From assembly GCA_945865405.1 (NCBI GenBank), contig CAMBDS010000005.1:1-64000 (forward strand): a stretch of 64,000 bases of DNA, given 5' to 3'. The position numbers and the translations under genes were made by a program. Below the pieces are notes generated by a model, which did no database searches, was not told where the DNA came from, and saw only the letters and a program-made list of their open reading frames with translations. Below are positions 33,553-42,480 of the stretch, in pieces; within the stretch, counting starts at the first letter, position 1; the number at the start of each line of letters is the position of its first letter. Source of the stretch: Caldithrix abyssi DSM 13497. Its GTDB lineage: Bacteria; Electryoneota; AABM5-125-24; Hatepunaeales; Hatepunaeaceae.

Positions 33553-34381
33553 AAAGCGAGATTAATCCGGTTATCATGATGAGTTTAAGGTAAAGACTGG
33601 TCTGTTTGACGCCAACCGACTGGACACCAAGTAGTATTGAGATAGCGATAATCAGCAACGGGATGGCAACCGTTAAGGTGACTAAAACGAGGTATTTTAG
33701 AGTGTAAATACCGAATAACCAGGGCAATGGAGTTGAGCATGCCAGAACGATTAGTACTACAGCGGTGACAATCAATGCGCTTCGCCTGCCTGAGACTATC
33801 GGGAGCGTCCTTGCTCCGGCGGCAAGATCCCCGGCGATGTCATCGACATCCTTGACGATTTCGCGCGCGAGGTGGATCATGAAGGCGAATGCGGCAGGTA
33901 TTAGCGAGGCTGAGACCTTGCCGACTGCCAATCCGCCATAGATGAATGCCGCGCCTCCACAAAGCGCGACGGCAAAATTGCCCAATAGGTAGGTGCGTTT
34001 CAGGGACTTATTGTATAGCCAAAGCAAAGTTGCGACAATAAATGCCACCCAACCCAATTCGATTGCCAAACGAAACCCAAGAGTGACTCCGGCGATCATC
34101 AGCAACCAGCCCCAAGCCGCCGCCCCGGTGCGGCTGATCCTTCCCGAAGGAATCGGTCGATCAGGACAGTTTATCAGGTCGATGGCGAGGTCATGGAAGT
34201 CGTTCAAGGCGTTTGCTCCCGCTGCAACTAATCCAGCCGATAACCCGGCGAGAATTAGGACGAATGCTGAATAATCGGCGCCGCCGCTGGCGATAACTCC
34301 GCCAACGAAAACAGTCAACCCGGTAATCAACACATTACCGGGCCGGGTAAGCTGTAAAAAGGCGGGCATTGCGAAACTCAT
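33542..34381 (-). CDS. UbiA-family prenyltransferase, archaeal DGGGP-synthase-like
   Basis: 279 residues, about nine membrane segments. Two Asp-rich prenyl-diphosphate/Mg sites: N60-D61-x2-D64-x3-D68 (NALNDFHDLAIDLIN) followed by RPIPSGRIS, and REIVKDVDDIAGD (173-185) followed by GARTLPI. This combination matches geranylgeranylglyceryl-phosphate geranylgeranyltransferase of archaea and homologues in FCB bacteria more than MenA or UbiA proper. It would add a second prenyl chain to a glycerol-phosphate ether, but other aromatic acceptors remain possible. ATGA overlap with rsmE. Confidence 0.82.
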   Translation of the reverse strand: MSFAMPAFLQLTRPGNVLITGLTVFVGGVIASGGADYSAFVLILAGLSAGLVAAGANALNDFHDLAIDLINCPDRPIPSGRISRTGAAAWGWLLMIAGVTLGFRLAIELGWVAFIVATLLWLYNKSLKRTYLLGNFAVALCGGAAFIYGGLAVGKVSASLIPAAFAFMIHLAREIVKDVDDIAGDLAAGARTLPIVSGRRSALIVTAVVLIVLACSTPLPWLFGIYTLKYLVLVTLTVAIPLLIIAISILLGVQSVGVKQTSLYLKLIMITGLISLYVG

Positions 34382-35112
34382 CGATCTTTCAGGTGGGATT
34401 TTGCCATCACCAGTGCCGCAACGAGGGCCGTCTCGGTTCGGAGAGGATGGGAACCGAGCGAGATGAACCGGGTGCCGATCGTGCGGAAAAACTGGCGCTC
34501 TTCATCCGAGAACCCTCCCTCCGGGCCTATAAGAATGAGAATACCTTCGCGGTGATCCGTCACGCCTAAACTGGCCAAAGCACCAAAATCGGTTAGTGGT
34601 ATCGCGTCATCGGTAAGATCGAACACCCAGACACTTTGGTATTTTTGCACGGGAAGATCGGCTATCGCCATGAGATATTCGATTTTCATCAGGGTCAACC
34701 GGCGTGACTGCTTGGCGGCGGCAACGGCGATGTTTTTCCAACGCCGCGAGCGACCTTCACCCGGTTCGACGACGGCATAGCGCGTCTTGAGCGGGATGAA
34801 CGCCGAAGCGCCTAACTCAGCAGCCTTTTCGACTGCCCATTCCATGCGGGGACCTTTTACTGCTCCGATGGCAACCGTTATCGATTTTCGCTCAGTTTCG
34901 ACGGGAAGTTTTTCCAATACCCGTGCTTTCAGTTCACGCTTCGATACTCCGACAATTTCAGCTTGCCAGCCGTTACCCACGCCGTCGATGGCGACAAACC
35001 TGTCACCTGGCGAGAAGCGAAGAACCTTGGTCAGATGGTTGGCTTCGTCATCGGGGATAGCGAGAAAGCCTTCGCTATCGGGAGGTGAAGTGAGGATAAA
35101 TGGTTCGCGCAT
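34378..35112 (-). CDS. rsmE: 16S rRNA m3U1498 methyltransferase
   Basis: 244 residues. SPOUT-class enzyme. N-terminal PUA-like domain (FLAIPDDEANHLTKVLRFSPGD), then KGPRMEWAVEKAAELGA, AAKQSRR, and the knot motifs LIGPEGGFSDEE and SLGSHPLRTETA. Complete and of normal length. Confidence 0.94.
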   Translation of the reverse strand: MREPFILTSPPDSEGFLAIPDDEANHLTKVLRFSPGDRFVAIDGVGNGWQAEIVGVSKRELKARVLEKLPVETERKSITVAIGAVKGPRMEWAVEKAAELGASAFIPLKTRYAVVEPGEGRSRRWKNIAVAAAKQSRRLTLMKIEYLMAIADLPVQKYQSVWVFDLTDDAIPLTDFGALASLGVTDHREGILILIGPEGGFSDEERQFFRTIGTRFISLGSHPLRTETALVAALVMAKSHLKDR

Positions 35113-35113
35113 C

Positions 35114-36394
35114 TTAAAATGTCACTCCTGAGCGGACCAAGAACATCGGATGGCTGCGAGTTTCGGGATCCCAACCGACGAGAACGTGGCCCGCCTCAAC
35201 ATAAGGAAGCTGGAATTGAAGCCCGAAACCACAGGCAGTAAATCCGGAATAGTGCGTACCCTCAGTGTAGTCGAGATAACCGCGGTCAAGGAAGAGTAGT
35301 CCTTCTAACGAAAACTTGAGTTTTTGTAAATAACGCCCGGCGAGCGGAATCTCGCCAAAACTGAAGTATCTGATCGGCATGATGTTAAAGCGCACCTCAA
35401 AATTGGTCGAAAAGTAGCTCGTCCCTTTCAGCCCAAGAGCGCTGTTCGAACGGAGTTCGGAGGTGGCTAACTCAGGCTTACGATACCATGGTATTGTCTT
35501 CTGCGTCAGTTGGCCGCTGCTCCGCAGCGCCAATGTGATCCTGCCGAAAGACCTGTAGATGCGCCAATCGGCGTGTTCATCGTAAAAAGCGTGTGTCGTA
35601 TCGACCATGTGGTTAACACCTGAGACAAAGGTGAAGTAATAGCCTTTGCGGGGATAATAGACATAATTGCGCTTTTCAGTTTCATAGTAGATCCTACCGA
35701 TCAGGAGACGATCCCGCCCGCTTTCACTGAGGGTATAAAATGGTCCTTTCGAGGATCGCTCCTGCCACTCACCCTCAAGCCCTACCCAACGGTCACGGCC
35801 AAGGCGTTTTTGAAGCCTTAGCGCGAATGATTCGGTTGCTGCTCGATAGGCTATTCCTTCCGGGGATGTTACCTCAACATCATTGAAAATAATATGCGTC
35901 CTGAGACCGTACTTACCGCCGATTGAGAACCACGGGTCACGGTGAAGAATGTACATTCCGCGCTCGTAGCCGTCCCACCAACCGAATGAGAGCCTTTCGG
36001 CATATCCTCTGTAATTATAGTGACTGACGATGATGCCATAGACCCGATGCAACGGATTTTTCGGGTCATAGCGGAATATCGGGTAAGGGTAGATGTAAAA
36101 ACGCTCGGTAACACGGACCAGAACAACCGCCCGCCCAAGATCAGAGATAATCGTAAGTTCGACATGGTTGAAGACACCGAGAGAGAGGAGGTGAAACCGG
36201 TCAGCCTCCAGCAGTTCGGGGTCGGCTCGCTTGCCTGGCGCAAGCTTCATCTCGCGCAAGATCAGGTTCTCGTTAGTGACGTCGTTCCCGACGACTTTTA
36301 TTGCATAGATTTCGGGGTAGTCAGTGACAATAATCTGCGCATTTGTGAAAGAACTGACGAGAGAAAAAACAATTGCCAAGACTAAACGGTGAAT
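35114..36394 (-). CDS. BamA/TamA-like outer-membrane protein with one POTRA domain
   Basis: About 426 residues. Signal peptide (HRLVLAIVFSLVSSFTNAQ), one POTRA-like domain (IYAIKVVGNDVTNENLILREMKLAPG ... VELTIISDLGRAVVLVRVTE), and a C-terminal beta-barrel ending GWDPETRSHPMFLVRSGVTF, with the terminal aromatic Phe needed for barrel insertion. The start is unclear: the frame stays open through family B repeats to TTG 36526, which overlaps the preceding stop as TTGA. The signal peptide argues for ATT 36394 (GCGGAA upstream, from the repeat) or TTG 36379. Ends one base before rsmE. Confidence 0.75.
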   Translation of the reverse strand: MHRLVLAIVFSLVSSFTNAQIIVTDYPEIYAIKVVGNDVTNENLILREMKLAPGKRADPELLEADRFHLLSLGVFNHVELTIISDLGRAVVLVRVTERFYIYPYPIFRYDPKNPLHRVYGIIVSHYNYRGYAERLSFGWWDGYERGMYILHRDPWFSIGGKYGLRTHIIFNDVEVTSPEGIAYRAATESFALRLQKRLGRDRWVGLEGEWQERSSKGPFYTLSESGRDRLLIGRIYYETEKRNYVYYPRKGYYFTFVSGVNHMVDTTHAFYDEHADWRIYRSFGRITLALRSSGQLTQKTIPWYRKPELATSELRSNSALGLKGTSYFSTNFEVRFNIMPIRYFSFGEIPLAGRYLQKLKFSLEGLLFLDRGYLDYTEGTHYSGFTACGFGLQFQLPYVEAGHVLVGWDPETRSHPMFLVRSGVTF

Positions 36395-36399
36395 TTGCG

Positions 36400-36505
36400 T
36401 TCCGCCGTCAGACGCCCTCGTCTGACGGAAGCCACTTATTGTGTGCAGGCAGACGAGGGCGTCTGCCTGCAGAAGCGAGAGCGGACTAATAGTCCGCCCT
36501 CCAAG
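36400..36505. repeat. Family B paired hairpins plus GCGGACT palindrome
   Basis: CCGTCAGACGCCCTCGTCTGACGG, then GCAGGCAGACG...CGTCTGCCTGC, then GAGCGGACTAATAGTCCGCCCTCC. It lies between two outer-membrane protein genes; the first hairpin supplies the GGCGGAA in front of the likely start at 36394. Confidence 0.8.
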
Positions 36506-36522
36506 GATGTATGGTATAGTTC

Positions 36523-38388
36523 TCAAAGCGTCCAGATCAGCGTAAAGTTAACATCAGGCAGATACTCGCGCGGTCTGTCCGGCTGAATCGTTGTAAGGTA
36601 CGTGGCGACAAACTCAATCCGCACCTGATCAGCAGGAGCCATAAAAACCCTTACAACTGGCCCACTTGACCGGACATCCTCGCCGGTGATGTCTTGGCCG
36701 TTATCTTGCAGGAGAGTCGAAAAGCGCCTGTGCATTAACCAACCTATTGCAATCTCGGAGCCCGATGTCCTTCGAAAAGGGAGGGCTGTCACGGTGTATG
36801 AATAGCCTCGTTCCGACACATTCTGAATCCATTCCGACCAATCGAGATCGCCGTGGTCGTTGAGTTGGCCTGAGCCGGAGACTTCCGCTCCCCAGCCATC
36901 AGGCAATGCCAACCGAAACGTGTCGAGAGCGGTGAACGTCCGAAACAGTCTGCTCTCGGTCAGATCGTAAGGCGAAAAGTCGTAATCGGTGTAGTGAGCA
37001 GAGACGGCAAACCGAGCTGTATTTTCGATGGGAGCTTCCCGCCAGGGAACCTCCCCAAAGAGAGTGAATTGCCGCATCCAGCGGTTCTCGCCACTTCTGC
37101 TGCGGTGAATATAGACGAGATGGTTCAGGTTCGCCTCGATGCCACCTTTCAACTCTAAGGCCGGAGTGAGATGCCGACCAGCTCGCAAAGCTGCCCTCCA
37201 GCGAAGTTCATCACGGTCGTTGAAATCGAGTTCATCGGGCGTGTCGAAGCGATAATGCGCTACCGAAGTTTCGATCAGGCTACTATCATTCATCGATGTT
37301 TCAAACCCGGAAGCGATCTGAAGCCGGCTGTTGCGCCCCTGCGTCAAGCCGCCAGCGTACTCCTGCTGTTGCACGTCGATACCTCCGGCAACAAGCACAA
37401 ACTTTTCTCCCAACGACCAGGCTCCCCCCAACTGATTTTGCCAGTTGAACTCGCGATCCTGCCTTTTCGAGGATGGACCATTATTTTCGGTTGTTCGGGT
37501 GATGAGGTTGCTACCCCAGCTAAAATTCATTACTTCGGAAACCTCAACTGCCAGATTGTTGGCTAACTCGACCCGCCTGTCGTTGCGTCTGCCGTCAATA
37601 TTGCCGACCGCTGAAAACTCGCGACGACTGCCCGATTGGTAGTTGGCTCGGAACTGGTCGTTTGCCGCGTTACTCAACGCGTAGTAGCCATTTGCTTCCA
37701 GCGCGAGATTGTGATCGTCACCCGAACCGTAATGGCCAAGCCAACCCTCACCACTCCAGTGGATGCTGTCGGTCTTGAAACCATAGTTGAAGTCGTACTT
37801 AATCCCCTCCTGCGAGACACCACCGCGATGCTCGAAGATCGGGCCTACGCGCCCTTCGAGGGCAATCCCGTTTTCGGTTACCAACCTTCCGCCAACACTG
37901 AGATTTATGTTGCCAATTCCGTCATCGTTGAAGGTACTATTGAAAAATTCCGCATTGGCGAGCCGACTATCATCCGGGAAGAAAGGAGATTGGGTTACCC
38001 TACCGCTGCGGTAACGTCTGGTTGACTGATCGCGATATTCCTGCTGAGAGACGGCAAGCACCAATCCGCTGGAGGTTGAGAGAGGGTGGTCATAGTGAAA
38101 CTTGAGGGTCTGATCTGTTTTCCAACGCGGTTGGTACCCTGGAATACTGTAAAAACGTAACTTTAGTCGCTCATCCAATTTGGCGACGCCGCCGCTTCGC
38201 AGGAGTTCATCGGAGTTAACCTCGCCATCCCAGCCGTCGAAGTCGAGCCCCTTCAGTACTCGTAAAGTCAGTTGTGTTCCGGCATGAGTCGAAGCGTCAG
38301 ACTGATCGGCAAAGCCTTGTAATGGCAGTAATATCGAAACAAGAAACAGGCACAACCAGCCTGAAGCTTGGCAGGTACGACGACGCAT
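36523..38388 (-). CDS. Predicted outer-membrane beta-barrel protein
   Basis: 621 residues, family not recognised. Signal peptide MRRRTCQASGWLCLFLVSILLPLQGFA. The mature part is rich in alternating aromatic/polar strands (KLRFYSIPGYQPRWKTDQTLKF, FAVSAHYTDYDFSPYDL) and ends REYLPDVNFTLIWTL, consistent with a large barrel. Its ATG overlaps the stop of the DUF502 gene, so it belongs to that operon. A role in surface or envelope transport is a guess. Confidence 0.65.
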   Translation of the reverse strand: MRRRTCQASGWLCLFLVSILLPLQGFADQSDASTHAGTQLTLRVLKGLDFDGWDGEVNSDELLRSGGVAKLDERLKLRFYSIPGYQPRWKTDQTLKFHYDHPLSTSSGLVLAVSQQEYRDQSTRRYRSGRVTQSPFFPDDSRLANAEFFNSTFNDDGIGNINLSVGGRLVTENGIALEGRVGPIFEHRGGVSQEGIKYDFNYGFKTDSIHWSGEGWLGHYGSGDDHNLALEANGYYALSNAANDQFRANYQSGSRREFSAVGNIDGRRNDRRVELANNLAVEVSEVMNFSWGSNLITRTTENNGPSSKRQDREFNWQNQLGGAWSLGEKFVLVAGGIDVQQQEYAGGLTQGRNSRLQIASGFETSMNDSSLIETSVAHYRFDTPDELDFNDRDELRWRAALRAGRHLTPALELKGGIEANLNHLVYIHRSRSGENRWMRQFTLFGEVPWREAPIENTARFAVSAHYTDYDFSPYDLTESRLFRTFTALDTFRLALPDGWGAEVSGSGQLNDHGDLDWSEWIQNVSERGYSYTVTALPFRRTSGSEIAIGWLMHRRFSTLLQDNGQDITGEDVRSSGPVVRVFMAPADQVRIEFVATYLTTIQPDRPREYLPDVNFTLIWTL

Positions 38389-39107
38389 CAGCTCAGTTCC
38401 GGTTTTTTCTCAGGCGGAATGACGATACCGCCGGAGATCACAATCTTCATCGCATCTTCGACGGGCATGTCCAGTTCGATCAAATCTTTGCGAGCGACGA
38501 AGATCTGAAAACCTGTCGTAGGGTTGGGGGTTGTCGTGATAAAAACGCTGACCGACTGTTCCGGCAGGTACTTCTGCATTGCTCCGACGGTGTCGGCGGT
38601 AATTACTCCAATGGAGTATAGCCCCTTGCCCGGATATTGCACAAGCACGGCGCGTTTGAACATATCCTTGCGACCCGAAAAAAGCGCCTGACTGATCTGG
38701 TCGAAGGTCTTATAAACATTGTTGACAAGGGGTATCCGGTCGAGGATAAGCTGACTGCGCCTGATGACCCAACGCCCGATGAAGTTCCGCGCTCCCCAAC
38801 CGGTAAATAGCACAAGTAATATCAGCGCGATCAGCCCAAGCCCGGGAATCGGATCGCTTCCCAGAATATGTTCGCCAAAACCTTGTCGCAAAAGGTAGTC
38901 GATGAAACGGGATAGAATCCCGTCAAGGAAGAGGAAGAGGTAGTAGAGCAGGTAAATAGTCAGCGCAATCGGGCCGATGATCAGCGTGCCTGTGATAAGA
39001 TTTCTGCGGAAAATTTGCAGAAAGCTTAGCTTTGTTTTTGCCAGTGACAGAAGCGACGCTTCACCGGTCGCCTCAGGGTTATGGTTTATCTGATCCGACT
39101 CGCTCAT
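38388..39107 (-). CDS. DUF502 family membrane protein
   Basis: 239 residues. Two to three membrane segments (NLITGTLIIGPIALTIYLLYYLFLFLD and GLIALILLVLFTGWGA), then the conserved DUF502 stretch RIPLVNNVYKTFDQISQALF and VLVQYPGKGLYSIGVITAD ... VSVFITTTPNPTTGF. Function in bacteria is unknown. Starts 5 nt after the YhaO-like gene. Confidence 0.9.
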   Translation of the reverse strand: MSESDQINHNPEATGEASLLSLAKTKLSFLQIFRRNLITGTLIIGPIALTIYLLYYLFLFLDGILSRFIDYLLRQGFGEHILGSDPIPGLGLIALILLVLFTGWGARNFIGRWVIRRSQLILDRIPLVNNVYKTFDQISQALFSGRKDMFKRAVLVQYPGKGLYSIGVITADTVGAMQKYLPEQSVSVFITTTPNPTTGFQIFVARKDLIELDMPVEDAMKIVISGGIVIPPEKKPELS

Positions 39108-39112
39108 CGGCG

Positions 39113-40327
39113 TTAGACCCGCCGCGGGCTGATTGAGCGGCCATGCAATGCGTCAAGCCCATAGTACATCGCGTTCTGAAGCCGTTTTACCTCGGCATCG
39201 TCGCCGCGGTCGGAGGCGTCCTCCATCATCTTGTGGATGCGGGTGCGGAAGAGTGCCTCGGTCGTGCGGGGGTTGAGGGAGTCGGGGGTGCTCATCGACC
39301 ACTCCTGCAAAACTCCGGAAGTTTCGACACGGCAATGCCAGCAGAGCCCGCGCTGGAACTCCTCGCTGAGGGTGATGCGGTTGCCTTGCGGGTAGGTGCC
39401 GGTCAGCTCGATGTAGAGCATATCATTCTGTGTGATCTTTCGCTCGAAGGCAATCGAGTTTATCTTTTCTTCGACGGCATGGACATGCGAAAGACCTGAA
39501 ACGTCAAGGCCTATGACGTGAATCTGGCGGTTGTCGAGCGGGATAAACTTCATCTCATCGGGTTTGACGCCACCGGCTCGGATCGTTCCGACAAAGACGC
39601 CATGCTCGCCGTCTTCCTCAATCGAGAGGGCGGCCGTCGATCCGGTGTAGGCTCCCCGAACCCGATCTTGAGCGTCGCGGATCTCGCTCCGTTTGTGGTA
39701 ATGACCGAGGGCGGTGTAGTCGAATGGCTGGGCGAGCAGTTCTTCGATGCTGAACGGCAGTGTGCGCATTTTGCCGGGCGGAATGCTGTCGTCCCGCGAG
39801 CCGTGGATCATGGCGATATGGATGTCGGTCGAGGCACGCTTGACTTTCTCGGCGAGCTTTCGACCTTGCACAGCGAGGTTGGAGTGATAGGCGAGCCCGG
39901 TGATCGAAACGTCATCGAGATCCGGTATCTGAACGGTTGTCAGCTCATAGTACTGAAAAATAGTGACGTTCTTAGGCCATTCCTTGCCGAAGCGAGCCTT
40001 GATGATGTCGCTGGAGTAATGCCCGGCTGGCGAGTGGAAGTCATGATTACCGGGGGCGATAACCACCGGGACTCCCGCCGCGCCGAGTCGTTCGAGGACG
40101 TATTGCACCGTTTCGGGCGAGAGTTCCTCCTCTTCCCAGAGGTCACCGGGAATGAGGATCACTTCGACGTTTTCGGTGCGAGCCGACTCGACAGCCCGGC
40201 CGAGGATCTCGCGCAGTTCACGGCGACGCTGCTCGGCTTTGTCGAACGGCAGTTTCAGCTTCCCGCCGCTGAACGACCGGTCGAGGTGCAGGTCAGCGAG
40301 GTGAAGGAATTTTAGGGATGAACGCAT
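39113..40327 (-). CDS. YhaO/SbcD-like DNA repair exonuclease
   Basis: 404 residues. Calcineurin-like metallophosphoesterase with all metal motifs: FLHLADLHLD, LIPGDLWEEE, APGNHDFHS, MIHGSR and LGHYHKR. Length and C-terminal region fit YhaO of Firmicutes, the nuclease partner of the SbcC-like YhaN. The YhaN homologue is on the same strand at 43227-46100, but separated by a 2.9-kb toxin-antitoxin-rich island instead of being adjacent. Confidence 0.85.
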   Translation of the reverse strand: MRSSLKFLHLADLHLDRSFSGGKLKLPFDKAEQRRRELREILGRAVESARTENVEVILIPGDLWEEEELSPETVQYVLERLGAAGVPVVIAPGNHDFHSPAGHYSSDIIKARFGKEWPKNVTIFQYYELTTVQIPDLDDVSITGLAYHSNLAVQGRKLAEKVKRASTDIHIAMIHGSRDDSIPPGKMRTLPFSIEELLAQPFDYTALGHYHKRSEIRDAQDRVRGAYTGSTAALSIEEDGEHGVFVGTIRAGGVKPDEMKFIPLDNRQIHVIGLDVSGLSHVHAVEEKINSIAFERKITQNDMLYIELTGTYPQGNRITLSEEFQRGLCWHCRVETSGVLQEWSMSTPDSLNPRTTEALFRTRIHKMMEDASDRGDDAEVKRLQNAMYYGLDALHGRSISPRRV

Positions 40328-40333
40328 AAAGTT

Positions 40334-40380
40334 ACATGGTTAAAAGGTTACAAGGTTCTAAAGTTGAAAGCCGAAAGTCA
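40334..40380. repeat. Left flank of the island: degenerate heptamer repeat
   Basis: GGTTAAAAGGTTACAAGG then TAAAGTTG, AAAGCCG, AAAGTCA. The reverse complement of the right flank (43191-43227) begins GGTTAAAGG and ends GGTTGAAAG, so related arrays border the island in opposite orientation. Confidence 0.6.
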
Positions 40381-40415
40381 CGAGTCGAAACGTACGATAG
40401 GCGTCCCTGCCCGTT

Positions 40416-40811
40416 TTAAGGCTCAAGAAACCGTGGATCTCGAAGTAGGTCTTTATCGAATGTCATAACGAGCGCGCAATTTGCATCAAATGCTTGTACA
40501 CCAATGAAATAATCTGCGAAGTCAGCCGGACCGGATGCATAGCTTTCCAAGGCAGACCGGACTTTCTCGCGATCCTCGATTTCGATATAGTCGCTACTGA
40601 GAATCATCCAAAGTTCTTTGACGATATCCTGCCGGTCGAATCTATACCGTTTGGATAACACCCAGACTAACTCAACGATGACGGTTGTAGTCAAATAGAT
40701 TCGGTCACCGGTATCGACTATTCGTGCAACGACTGCATCCACGCGATTAGCTTGTTTTTCGTCATCACGCAGAATAAACCGGGCAATAACGTTTGTATCG
40801 AACGCAATCAC
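40416..40811 (-). CDS. vapC: VapC-type PIN-domain toxin
   Basis: 131 residues from GTG 40811, which overlaps the antitoxin stop as GTGA. PIN-domain ribonuclease with acidic residues D5 (AFDTNV), E47 (VIVELVWVL), D97/D100 (ADFADYFIG) and D119 (TFDKDLLRD). Longer upstream reading (to 40913) lies inside the antitoxin in another frame and is not used. Toxins of this type cleave tRNA or rRNA; the target is unknown. Confidence 0.9.
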   Translation of the reverse strand: MIAFDTNVIARFILRDDEKQANRVDAVVARIVDTGDRIYLTTTVIVELVWVLSKRYRFDRQDIVKELWMILSSDYIEIEDREKVRSALESYASGPADFADYFIGVQAFDANCALVMTFDKDLLRDPRFLEP

Positions 40812-41050
40812 AGACCTGCTCCGGCTTCCGCGATGGCTTCTTCCATCTCTTCGATGGTCGAATGGATGCCTCTGGGATTCAGCGACCCGCGAAGATCCCA
40901 GATGCTTATGCACGGCTCCAGGACAAACTCACCAGAAGGTAGCTCACGCAACCTGACGCTGGTTCCTACGCTTGCGCCGAGCCGTTTCAAGACGTCTCCT
41001 GGTAGTTCTATCTTCCCGGATCGTTCGACGAGTAGTGCTTTGGTTGTCAT
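40808..41050 (-). CDS. vapB: AbrB-type antitoxin
   Basis: 80 residues. SpoVT/AbrB swapped-hairpin fold: ALLVERSGKIELPGDVLKRLGASVGTSVRLREL. The C-terminal acidic helix (STIEEMEEAIAEAGAGL) is the likely toxin-neutralising part. Operon with vapC through a GTGA overlap; such pairs usually repress their own promoter. Only 8 nt separate it from the upstream secreted-protein gene. Confidence 0.88.
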   Translation of the reverse strand: MTTKALLVERSGKIELPGDVLKRLGASVGTSVRLRELPSGEFVLEPCISIWDLRGSLNPRGIHSTIEEMEEAIAEAGAGL

Positions 41051-41058
41051 TGTTACCT

Positions 41059-42480
41059 CTATTTAATCAGTATGACGCTCTGATTCACCGCCCCCTGCGG
41101 CGTCTTCAGATTGACAAAATAATTCCCCGCAGGCATCGCCCCCGCATCCCAGACTACCTTCCGACTGTTTGCCTCGATGAACTGCGGCAAACAAACTTCC
41201 CGCCCGACGCCATCGAAGACACTGAGGGTAGCGCGTCGATTTATCACGCCTTCCCAAGTGATGTTCAACGAGCTGTTGAACGGGTTGGGGTAGGTGGAAA
41301 GAAGGGTCAAATTTTGGGGGCGTAGAACCTGATTATTGTGCGAGACTGAATTCGGTTCAAGCGTTAGCTTGTGGAGATAAACATCCTCCCCGCTACCAAC
41401 ACCCGAAACCGATAATTCGTTTTCTGCTACACTGAGCAACGTAATTGGCGTCCAGACCTCTTCGGGACATTCCAAAGCCCATACCGAATCACCTTCGAGG
41501 TTGGTTTTGAGCAGGCCAGATTGACAGGCAAAAACCAGCCCGGCGTCACTCAATTCAATGACCGCAGAGAACCCGTAGTTCTGTCGGTTGTTGTAACATC
41601 GCCGCATGACCTCCTCTCCTTCGTTATCAGTCATAAAAAATGAGGGAAAGCGCACCCTTCCGTCACCGTGGCGAAATGATTCTCCGGCTAAAATGAAGCC
41701 CCCCTGATCAAGACTTAAAAAGGTTCTGCATCGGTTGAACGCACTATCTCCATACACATGCTCCCATCCGATTTCATATTCAGACGTGAGTTTTGTAAGA
41801 AACATCTTCTCGATCCCTTCTTCAGGTCCCCTTTCCCCCGCAATAATGAAGCCGCCATCTGCAATAGAAGTCAAAGCACTTGTAACATAACGGCCATAGG
41901 GGTATAGTTCATCAAAATGATGGAACGCTACCATATCACCATCATTTGTAATCTCCCATACAGTCAACCAAGTCCAATCTGAGACGCCTAACATTAGATA
42001 TGTGCTATCAGATGTTTCGCAAAACGCTCCGAAGCCCGCCTCGTTCTCTTCACCATCATCATACGCTCGCGACCAAGCTACCTCACCATCGGAGGTGAGT
42101 TGGATTAACCTAATCCGACTAAAATTATCTACCGTGAACGTCCTCGCGGCAATGAAACCTCCACTGCTTAACTGGTAAAAGCTAAATGGTCCTCTTCCGG
42201 GAAACTGAGGCGGAGGATCCTCATTTTCGATGTGAGTTGTCAAGATCATTTCACCGAGACTATCGGCCAATGCGAAAGTAATCCCGCCTGCCTCGTCGTC
42301 CTGATAATTGGCAAGCAGCGCAAAACCTCCATTATCGGTTCTGAATGAACGGGCACCAAATTGCGATTCATCGAGTTCGGTTTCATATCTGCGAGACCAA
42401 TTGAATTGTGGTTGGGCATATAGTTCTGGTGCAAATTGTGGTAGAACAACCACCAGCAGCGCAACGATAAATGGTCTCAT
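41059..42480 (-). CDS. Secreted propeller-like protein with sorting domain
   Basis: 473 residues. Signal peptide MRPFIVALLVVVLPQFAPELYAQ. Repeated units such as FRTDNGGFALLANYQDDE, ISIADGGFIIAGERG-like and LDQGGFILAGES suggest beta-propeller blades. The C-terminus has a sorting domain (LLSTYPNPFNSSLNITW ... AMPAGNYFVNLKT ... SVILIK). Paralogue of 25108-27294 but without inserted repeats. Its ATG overlaps the HEPN reading frame. Why it sits among toxin-antitoxin genes is unclear. Confidence 0.8.
   Translation of the reverse strand: MRPFIVALLVVVLPQFAPELYAQPQFNWSRRYETELDESQFGARSFRTDNGGFALLANYQDDEAGGITFALADSLGEMILTTHIENEDPPPQFPGRGPFSFYQLSSGGFIAARTFTVDNFSRIRLIQLTSDGEVAWSRAYDDGEENEAGFGAFCETSDSTYLMLGVSDWTWLTVWEITNDGDMVAFHHFDELYPYGRYVTSALTSIADGGFIIAGERGPEEGIEKMFLTKLTSEYEIGWEHVYGDSAFNRCRTFLSLDQGGFILAGESFRHGDGRVRFPSFFMTDNEGEEVMRRCYNNRQNYGFSAVIELSDAGLVFACQSGLLKTNLEGDSVWALECPEEVWTPITLLSVAENELSVSGVGSGEDVYLHKLTLEPNSVSHNNQVLRPQNLTLLSTYPNPFNSSLNITWEGVINRRATLSVFDGVGREVCLPQFIEANSRKVVWDAGAMPAGNYFVNLKTPQGAVNQSVILIK

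Noticed and set aside
39518-40315. Long plus-strand frame opposite the YhaO-like gene
   Set aside because: The minus strand carries all five metallophosphoesterase motifs; the plus frame has no recognisable features. The same applies to long frames opposite uvrC (29769-30638), the transglycosylase (24035-24799), the PorV-like gene (46346-47311) and E2 (62717-63328).
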